Shown here in pieces: positions 56,144 through 64,000 of a stretch of 64,000 bases of DNA (within the stretch, counting starts at the first letter, position 1; every line of letters starts with the position of its first letter). A model generated the notes under the pieces. The model had not been told where the DNA came from and did not search any database. It saw only the letters and a program-made list of their open reading frames with translations. Position numbers and translations under genes: made by a program. The stretch comes from Phialocephala subalpina (lineage: Eukaryota > Ascomycota > Leotiomycetes > Helotiales > Mollisiaceae): positions 455,139 to 519,138 of the forward strand of contig FJOG01000033.1 of NCBI GenBank assembly GCA_900073065.1, read 5' to 3'.

Positions 56144-56760
56144 GTCGCTGAAATGGCGATTGCTACGTAGCAGGTGAAGTTTTGTTATGGAAGAAGACTA
56201 TATTTGGTGCCGCACACTGAATTGGTGTGCTGTATTTAAGAAATCCGTCACCACCGTCTCTTGCATGGCAGTTCAGTTTCTTGAAATCTTGAACAGCAAA
56301 TGGCATCATACCCTCGCTTGCTTTGGTCTGAAAATTTAAATCCTCCATACCACCAACAATACTCTGCACGCTAATTTGCCTGTGTCTACCTACTCCTCAC
56401 CTAAACCTTCATGAAAGATCGCATCAGCAACAGACACAACACTGAACGTAACCGCAACTCTATCCTTAATTCCATAACAGCGGGCCGTATGAGCAACCTG
56501 GCCAGTCCTCCCAATCAAATCCCCCATATTGACTGTACAAGACTGACTCAAAAGACGGCGGTTTGATATTTTTTTCCCAGTTTCGACAAAGTCATAGAAT
56601 TTCTTTGTTATTAGTGCTTAACCATTCTCACTATTTCAAAGCCAGTACAATGTTGAGTAAATCATTTTCTTTGTGATGAACATGCCTTTCTTTGACTTTA
56701 GAGACATCACCCGCAGCTGCTGATAACAGGACGTCTCTGTTAAATTATGAGCTTGAATAG
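56144..56760. other. intergenic
   Basis: No gene supported; partly AT-rich. Confidence 0.35.
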
Positions 56761-57530
56761 CAGCAGAATTATAATATATTCATCGACGACCACTTATTCA
56801 ACCTCAGCAAGGCCCTTCAATCCGTCCTCCAGAAGCTGTGGCCGGCAAGCGGGACAATTTGTGTGTGGGTTGACCCCAATCAAAACGAAAGCAAGGAATG
56901 CAGCAAGCAGGCATCTTCAATGAGAGACACTTATACGGATATTAGACAGGTTGTTGTTTGGATAGGAGAAAGATCCAAAGTCTCGCCGCTCTCTGAGCTG
57001 TACAAACATTTTGATGACGAGAAACATGTCACTAGTTTGATTGTTCAAGAGACCAAGCCGCCTTACTAGAGTGCCCCAGCAGTCTTATTTCAGCGTGATT
57101 ATTGGCAGCGAGTCTGGATGATCCAAAAGGCGAACTGGAGACAGAGCCTGATGCTAAAATGTGGAAGTGATTTGCTTGAATGGGAGCATTCAGTAGCCGT
57201 ACAAGCTCAGTTAGATTCACGTTATAACAGCAAGTTCTATTCGCTCATCAGCAAAATCGAATGGGCCAGGTAAGTTATCCCTCCTGTCAGGGAGCCAGCT
57301 TATACAGCAGCTAGACCTCCGCTTCCTCACCTTCTCCTCTACTTCTGTTTTCGCTTTGCAACAGATCCTTGTGATAACATCTACGCACTTATCGGAATCA
57401 TGAGCGCTTATGATGATCCAGGTTTCGCGATCGACTATTCGCTCTCGGTGCTCAGGCTCTGCCCAGGCTCTGCTCAGGCTTACTCAAGCTCTGCTCTGGC
57501 ATGCTCACCCTCGGCTCAGGTTAAAGCAGC
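56761..57530 (+). pseudogene. HET-domain relic
   Basis: Plus-strand frames follow the order of the heterokaryon-incompatibility domain (PF06985 type): ..LSKALQSVLQ, then WVDPNQNESKECSKQASSMRDTYTDIRQVVVWIGE, next, after a stop at 57067, YWQRVWMIQKAN and CGSDLLEWE, and finally DPCDNIYALIGIMSAYDDPGFAIDYSLSV. Core motifs are present but altered (normally WIDAICINQ), with stops between. In live genes this domain triggers cell death after fusion of unlike mycelia. The copy is broken and degraded. Confidence 0.65.
57440..57530. repeat. degenerate GCTCTGCTCAGG repeats
   Basis: A run of about seven imperfect 11-12-bp units (GCTCAGGCTCTG type) follows the HET relic. It reads as SAQAYSSSALACS in one frame, but no coding role is supported. 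Confidence 0.5.
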
Positions 57531-57635
57531 AGTTGCTCACGTCCGCAGACTAAAACGGAACCAGCGAAAGGGAAAATTAATCCTGAGTCTGTCGGTATTG
57601 TACAATGTCCATACTTCCCCGGGACCTTTGACCCC

Positions 57636-59422
57636 TCACAAATCCCCAAAAAGTCTCCTTTCCCGCTCCTCAACTTCCGCTGAAAGTTTTGCAATATCAT
57701 CTACGCTCCAAAGTCCCTTCTCGGTGATGTATTGGTCAATGAACTCTGCTGGTACCCATTCGAAATACGCATTCTTGACTTTCACCTGGGCTCCTAGTTC
57801 TTCTTTCATGTAGAGATCCGACTGGAGGACCAACGGCCAAGACTTGATAACCTCCTCTGGATCGTTCTCCTCAACGGTAAGGTACTCTGACTCAAAACTA
57901 GATCCAGTGACCTTGTTCGTTTCGAATAATGCGACGACTTTGCATTCGGCGTTTACAAGCTTGGTCATAGCTGCAAGTGTGAATGTTCCAATCTTATTAC
58001 TGACATCCCCATTCGGAATCACCTTGTCTCCACCAAAGACAACGAAATGTGTATCTTTGACAGCGGAAGCGACGCTGGCATCGGAAATGATCTCGATATG
58101 AAGCTTGGTCAGGATATCTGGGTCGTCTGGAAGGTGGTTCAAAAGAGTGTTCACGAAAGAAGCGCCTTCGAAATTTGGTCGCGATTCGAGGACTGTGAGT
58201 TTGACTTCTTGGCCCTGGTCGATGAGGCGAGGTATTGCGCGGAGCAGTCCGGCCTTGATTGTACCTGATGCTGAGATGGTCGCTATGTGGATGCTGGGTG
58301 GTGGCGGATGTTCGTAGCGAGTTGGTGGTGGGGCGTCAGCTGCGGGTTTCGTAATGCTTGAGAGGAGGAGGTCTGTGAAAGTCTTCGCGATCGGGTCCAG
58401 GTTCGCGGTGCCCGCCTCGAGTTTCGATGAGATGACAGACTCGACCACACTTGTCAGTCGTGCCAGAGGAACCGAACCAATGTCCAGCACATCCAGGTGC
58501 TTTTCAACTTCGTCCAATGCGTTCAAGATTCCCGACTCGATTGCAGCACCCATACTCGGCCGTCCATTCTTTGCTAGATGCCAAGCCCTCCATCGCAGCT
58601 GCTTCCAATACTCCTCACTCGAACCAATCTCGGCAAGCTCCTCACTTCTAGCAGCTTCAAGAAGGAAGTCCAAAGCTTTCAGGGATAATGCCTGAGCTCC
58701 ACTCTCATGGTCGCTCCTCAGGACTTCCAACGCCTTCTGGGTCTTTGAGCTGACCATTACCCGTTCGAGACCGACTTCCAACTGCGGCACATGATCCATA
58801 GTACCGAGATCTTCAGGTTTGACAAATTTGTATTCGGTATGCTCCCAGTCGAACGTAATGTCCTTGGCATTCGGGGACAATTGCCATGCGAATGGATGGA
58901 TGGTCCATTCCGTTTGGAGAGCTGAGTCTATGAGGCTGAATGGCTTGCCTCTCCGAAGGAGTGAAAAGTCATTGTCCGAAAGTCCCGTTTCTTCTATGAT
59001 CTCTCGCTTTGCTGCAGCGGCAGGACTCAAGTCCGTCTTGTCGATGGAGCCGGAACAGACTGCCCATTTGCCTCTGTCATGTGATCAGCAATGTTTTTCA
59101 AAGTCTATCCCGGGCTGGAAAATTTGAGCACAGGCTTCCCGAGACATATTCCTGAGACCTACCGGTATGTAGACACATCTTCACTGCGTTTGAAGAGGGC
59201 GAAAGTCAACCCGGAAGGAGAGTTCGGCGGTGTGCAGATGAAGCTGGAGACGACAGCTCTCTGTCTTAGATTTGCGTTTGAGGACATACTGGCGTGAAAG
59301 CTACGTGCTTGGCTAGTGTTGAATGCATGCTTCCATCTTCTCAGGAGGATGCTCATCAGGAAAGTCTTTTGATAAACGGGGATCGAAAGGGTGAGGTAAT
59401 GATGAAGTGAGGTCTGGTGCAT
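57636..59422 (-). CDS. NUDIX / eIF2B-like fusion protein
   Basis: Exon 1 (59422-59163) and exon 2 (59073-57636) join to 565 residues, or 544 from ATG 59359 ([14 protein letters not shown]), a basic amphipathic start that could be a mitochondrial signal. Residues about 50-190 are a NUDIX domain: [25 protein letters not shown], then [31 protein letters not shown], a variant Nudix box with the REIIEETGL metal core intact. From about residue 230 to the end is an eIF2B alpha/beta/delta-like domain, with [28 protein letters not shown] and [22 protein letters not shown] matching the sugar-phosphate isomerase branch (MtnA, ribose-1,5-bisphosphate isomerase). A nucleotide hydrolase joined to an isomerase-like domain suggests a nucleoside salvage or repair role; not proven. 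Intact. Confidence 0.8.
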
Positions 59423-59881
59423 GGGGTGATTTGGCGAGCAACACGTGACGCAGCTTTGACTTCTAATTTTCCTTCTCCTTCATCCTTCTTTCCTTCTTCC
59501 ACATCCCTCGCAAATCACCCGCTAAATATCCCAAAAATCTCAAACCATTATCTCAAAAACATCTCCATATCCATCTTCGCAACAAGGTCCAAGCTTACAG
59601 CATTCTGCTATCCCAACCGGGATTGGCGATCATGGTCAAAGTTCTACGCCAAGTTGAACATCCTTTTCTCCTCACATGTTTATCAAAGCGTTTGCTGCAA
59701 ACGCACCATCTTGATACATCGCATTGACCACATCCAAGCGAGGAGGCGGACATCCCCATGTTCTGACCTCTCACATGGCGGCTAGGACGGCTGAGAGCAC
59801 GATCGAACATGTGATTGGAAACGTCAACAAATGCTTGTTTTCATTTCGTATTTCTCATTTTATTTTCCATCGTTCTTCATC
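59423..59881. promoter_or_regulatory. bidirectional promoter region
   Basis: Between the NUDIX/eIF2B-like gene (minus) and the ZZ-finger gene (plus). CT-rich at 59466-59500. No specific site claimed. Confidence 0.4.
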
Positions 59882-61799
59882 ATGTTCTCTCGAAATAAAG
59901 CCAAGATGGGAGATGATGAGAAGCCTCAAGAACTATACTCCTGCAATGGGTGCAGCGAGCTGATTCCCACCGATAGAGCTCGAGTGGCATGCCATACATG
60001 TCCTGATTATCACCTCTGCGCGAATTGTACCATAATCAAACAGTACACGAGGCCTCATGTCGACTCTCATACCACGATGGTACTCAAGCTCTCCGGATTC
60101 GTTGTTCCGCCTCCTCCAGGTTTCCCACCACGCCCCGCCCCCGCCTTACCACCCCGCCAGAACTCCACCATCAACACAAGACAAACCGTCCGAGTATCGG
60201 AACTGCCGACGGCGAATTGGGGAGCGCTATGGAGTGCTATCAAGGATCCGCTGGAGAAGATGGGCAAGAAGAGTAGGAAAGGCAGCGTGGACACCACTCG
60301 TGGACGTTCCGACTCTGTGATGACCGGTGGACTTGGGGACAATGACAAGGGCAGCAACGCTTCCTCTCCGTTGTCCCAGAATCCGGTGAACGACATGCCG
60401 CCATCTCCACCAAAATCGGTCCGCGGAGGCATCAATCGGATCGATAGCGAGGCTCCATCATACCCTAGACTAGCGGAGTGGGAATCGTTGTTCGGGGCGG
60501 ACGGAACTCCTACGCCAATCTTCGTTGCGTTGATGAGTACTATCTTCGGCCATCTTGACCCAGAGCATACTGGGTATCTCACGCCGGAGGTATATTCCGC
60601 CTTCCTGGACGTTCAAGGCTGCGAGTCCGATGTCAACCGATGTAAGCCTCCTATGGGTCCCATACCAGCATCGCTTCAATCTCCCAACCTGTCTGAGACT
60701 GTCTACCCATTTTCTCCTAGCAAGCGCGATGGTTAGCTTTACTGCGTGTTTAGCCTGATCTATCCTTCTCAATTGTTCCTCCAAGGCTGAGACATTGAAG
60801 TCGCTTTCCTATCATGCCCAAAGACCAATCACTAACGTCTCAACAGGGAAGAAAACCTTAGGAGGCGACACTACTGACAGCTCAAAAGACATGGCAGACC
60901 TAGGTAAGCCCATTCTTTCGAAATAACATGCCTCCCTCCTCTTTGTCTCGACTTGAACGTCCCGAGGCTACTAGAGCATTTTACTCTCTCCCTTGTGAAG
61001 TGCTTGAAAGAGATATACTGACAACAAGAACTTGGGTATAGAACTCGGCCTCTACTGCTCCGACCACAACATATCCCACATCCTCAGCGTCCGCACTAAA
61101 ACCCCCACCTCCCCAGACACCTCCGAACCACCCACCTCTGCCGTCGAGCAACGAATCCGCCAATCCATCAGCTTCAAGCCCAACATGCCGATGTTGTCAA
61201 GACAAGGGTTTATTGATTTGATGACGATTGAGTATCTGAAGGATTTGGATTTAGCGCATGAGTATTTGGGTAGGGCAGTTAAGGAGTATGGGATTTGGAA
61301 GGAGTTGGGGACTTTACCGAGGGGTGTGTTGCCTGAGGATTCTGAGGCGGTGGAGAAGGCTGCCAGAGTGCGGGAAGTGGAGAATACCCCAGAGACGGAG
61401 GGACAATCAAATGAGGAAGAGGTGGAGTTGCCGGCCCCGGCTTTACCGATCAGACCGAGAGGCGGAGAGGCGAAGGTTGACGCTTTGATGAAGGGGGAGG
61501 GGTTCGGTGAGACGGAGGCTGCGAAGCCGCTCCCCGTGCAGGGGAGGATCATGGCGATCCAGGAGTGGGAGAACTTTCAGGATACCGAGGATGAGGATGA
61601 TGATGAGGAGGAGGAGAATGACGAGGTGGAGGATGGAGATGAGGATAAGGTGGTGGGTGGGGGCAAAGACGGGCATTCCAAGACCGCATCTGAGGAGGAG
61701 GCGAAGAAGGAGGGGGCGGAAGCTGTTGCCAAGGTTGATAAGACGAAGAGTGAGGGCGGAAGTGATGAGCTCGAGCATGACTTGTATAAGGCAGACTGA
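59882..61799 (+). CDS. ZZ-type zinc-finger protein with acidic tail, 3 exons
   Basis: Exons 59882-60641, 60847-60903 and 61042-61799 give 524 residues. Residues about 17-62 form a ZZ zinc finger: YSCNGCSELIPTDRARVACHTC..YHLCANC with the later His pair (HVDSH), which normally binds peptide ligands such as histone tails or small modifiers. A Pro-rich linker follows. Residues about 195-250 (FVALMSTIFGHLDPEHTGYLTPEVYSAFL) resemble an EF-hand-like helix-loop-helix. The C-terminal 100 residues are very acidic (Glu/Asp runs) and then Lys/Glu-rich. Probably a cytosolic or nuclear scaffold; enzymatic function is not visible. The middle exon is only 57 bp but both joins keep frame. An upstream in-frame start at 59831 would add only hydrophobic residues and is less likely. 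Confidence 0.75.
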
Positions 61800-61969
61800 A
61801 TGGACGAGATGAAGTGAATGTATTCTGAATGTCCATGAATATCTGGGTACGTTGTAAATGCCTCCAGGACACTCCCAACGTCATCGTGGGGAATATTATA
61901 ATGCTCATCAAAAGTTCCTTCGCTCATCTCGTATCATGCATGACATTACTCAACCACTTAAAACTTCCT

Positions 61970-63594
61970 CGCAAATCCACTCCTCTTCCGAATCCTATCC
62001 CCGTATCTATAAAATGAAAACTGCACCGGAACCAGCACCGCCCAAAGATGCCCATTAAGGAGAAACCGATAAGTCCCGCAGCAAAAAGATCAGACCAAAC
62101 AGAAATCGAAGCGTAGTTCGTCCATCCTCGCCAGAAGAGAGAGATGGGAAAGAGAGGGGCGCAGAACATGGCTGGTAGTAATCGGATTTCCGGCGCGATG
62201 GTAGGTTCTTGATCTGTGCTTTGCGATGATTCGGAATGTTCCTTTTTCTCTGCTCTCAAGTGATTGAGGTATATGTGCCGGAAGAAAGGCATGGTTGTTG
62301 TGTTGAGGAGAACTCCCACCGCAATCGCTAAGAATGCGGTTCCTTTCAACCCTTGGGAAAATCCGTACGTGTCGACGAAGAGGTTCGCGAATCCCCAAAG
62401 GAATGTGAAGACCAGGACGTAGATGAGGGCCAGATAAAAACCGAGAAGGATAACAATGGGTTCTCGGGTGAAGAAGATTATGAGAGAGCTGATGTTTGTT
62501 TTGAGTCGGGGCGTGAGGGGATCTTGGAGTTCGAGTGAAGATTTGAAACGTGCGTCTCCTGTTGCTTTTCGAAGAGAGACGGCTTTCCATTGTAGAAGTA
62601 TTGGCGAGAATGCTCCTGGCAGGAAGAGGAAGGCGATGATGAATGCGATTCCGGATATGAGGAGGGTGATCCAATCAACCCATTGCCATGACAAGGAGGA
62701 GGATTGGATGATCCATCCTCCCGCTACCGGAGCCAGCGCGGGGCCTAGGCACAGTCAGTTGAAGGTTTAGGATTGAAGTAATGGTCATACCTAGGATGGG
62801 ACTGAGAGCAAACAGTGGCCAGACTAGACTCCTGTCTGCGTTGTCAAAATATGTCTGCCAGGCTGCCACCATATATCGTCATCGGAGGACTAGCAAAGAG
62901 TCCAGAGAAGAATCGAAAGATAATTTGGACAGTAAATTTCGGGTAAGTGCAGTGGTCAAGACCGTGATCATGTACAAGAACATGGATATGAGATAGCTCG
63001 GGTTCCGTCCCACAGTTTCGGATATTGGACCAGATGCCAAAGCACCGAAAGCATTGCCGAACAAGAATAGAGCAGTAGCCAGGCTCTCTGCTCTTCACCG
63101 ACGTGGAGTTTTGCAGCAGCTTTGGTGCTGCTTGAGGAGTTCACAGCTGATGCCCAACCGCAGACGAAGACGATCCAGAATACGATGATGGTGGCTCGGA
63201 ACTTTCGTGCTTTTGGCCAGTCTCGTGGGTTGCAGTCATCAGGGGCGGCGGCTTCAACTAGGTATGTCGCAGGTCCCCCCCTCTCGTTCTCGTCGTTTGG
63301 TGTGATACCTTCCAGATCTTGCCCTAGCATGTCGGTAAAGGGATCTGACGCTGTGGGTTGGTCTCCATCTTGGGTCGATGAAATTGGCGAGCTAGTCCTC
63401 TGCTTGCCATTGGCATCTCTCTGCAGGCTTGAAGGACCATGCCCAAGAATCTCGCCGCACTCGGTGGATGGTGCTGGTCTTTGAACTGGGTTCAATTGAT
63501 GTGTCGATTGATTGTAGTTGAAACGCTTCTTTTCTGTGTTGATTTTGGCGACAACAAATGAATTGAGCCTTTTCCATTGTGTAAAAGATTGCAT
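61970..63594 (-). pseudogene. MFS drug:H+ antiporter, several frameshifts and a C-terminal deletion
   Basis: Minus-strand pieces in order: a long polar N-terminus (MQSFTQWKRLNSF.. to DDCNPRDWPKARKF), FWIVFVCGWASAVNSSSS, then ESLATALFLFGNAFGALASGPISETVGRNP in another frame (base lost near 63095), FTVQIIFRFFSGLFASPPMTIYGGSLADIF in a third frame (base gained near 62940), DNADRSLVWPLFALSPILG (extra T near 62857), a proper 45-bp intron at about 62793-62749 (GTATGA..CTGAC..CCTAG), and GPALAPVAGGWIIQSSS to SVWSDLFAAGLIGFSLMGIF. It then jumps to VLVPVQFSFYRYGDRIRKRSGF, the normal tail, skipping the helices usually between, with another frame change. A DHA1-type exporter that is no longer functional. 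Confidence 0.75.
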
Positions 63595-64000
63595 CGTGTA
63601 CTGGAAATATGACGAGGGATAGTGAAAATGATAAACATTGAAGGGAAGAAATACTCTACTCATATGTATCAGGTCTTCAGGAAATCCGTCGTATGCCGAG
63701 CCAAGAATGGCAGCTGAGCACACGACCAAGCGTACCACAACATTGCGAACGAAACCCTTCCGGACCTTGGCTGCAGCTCTATTGGAGCTTAAATCAATCG
63801 AACTACTAGTTCGTGAGCTTAGATTGGAGAACTTAAATTGTGTTCTGCATTTGCAAACGTTGGTTCTGGGTAAAAGCGTATGTCACTGGTGGTGAGGTAA
63901 TGCCTGCCACTAAGGAACGCAATCTGGCACTACGATTGAAGCCTCCACCTCGGAACTTCTAGTGACATTCAACTAAGAGATGCCAAATACGTGGAGGCTT
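63595..64000. other. intergenic, window end
   Basis: Upstream of the MFS pseudogene. A minus-strand frame extends to 63738, but its start region has no recognisable content. Confidence 0.35.

Noticed and set aside
61443..61911. Minus-strand frames with long Ser/Pro/Leu runs
   Set aside because: Antisense shadow of the acidic GAG/GAT-rich tail of the ZZ-finger gene.

Overview
This is a stretch of nuclear DNA from a filamentous ascomycete (Pezizomycotina; a leotiomycete is my guess, not something the sequence proves). The evidence is short GT-AG introns of about 43-120 bp with CTGAC/CTAAC branch points, fungal-only families (Zn2Cys6 factor, NACHT-ankyrin NLR, HET, FluG/DUF3435, AsaB-like desaturase), and AT-rich islands plus repeat pairs that differ almost only by C-to-T and G-to-A changes, as left by repeat-induced point mutation (RIP). 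No tRNA, rRNA or telomere repeat was seen.

Layout. 1-1.3 kb: AT-rich island. 1.3-3.0 kb: intact MFS transporter. 3.6-7.9 kb: decayed DNA with a ferric-reductase relic, an intron-bearing gene relic, a hairpin and a minisatellite. 8.0-9.4 kb: repeat-rich GPI-type wall protein and, on the other strand, an NTF2-like protein. 10.0-14.4 kb: tripeptidyl-peptidase pseudogene split by a 2.8-kb RIP-degraded DNA transposon with an integrase-type transposase, long terminal inverted repeats and a 4-bp target duplication. 14.3-17.7 kb: an unknown gene and a fungal-specific transcription-factor-like gene. 18.2-21.35 kb: a MULE-like non-autonomous element, an NLR/TPR relic and a dead Tc1/mariner copy. 21.4-23.3 kb: unknown-family pseudogene. 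24.1-24.7 kb: AT-rich island.

25-43 kb: mainly intact genes. These are a Zn2Cys6 regulator divergent from an NAD(P)-binding reductase, an F-box protein, an AIM6-like membrane protein, an NmrA-like reductase and two small coiled-coil proteins. Between them lie relics of a GH18-like gene, a FluG/DUF3435 gene and a STAND N-terminal domain. 41.0-43.1 kb and 44.6-52.2 kb: two tandem signalling genes. The first has a fungal N-terminal domain, a divergent ankyrin region and a C-terminal membrane helix. The second is a 2337-residue NACHT-ankyrin NLR whose nine exons join without a frame error.

52.8-64 kb: a freshly broken methionine-permease-like gene, an AsaB-like desaturase, a HET relic, a NUDIX/eIF2B-like fusion, a ZZ zinc-finger protein and a multiply frameshifted MFS pseudogene. 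The picture is a transposon-rich accessory region where self/non-self (NLR/HET) genes and transporters turn over quickly. The NLR and its neighbour are the best candidates for a functional system.
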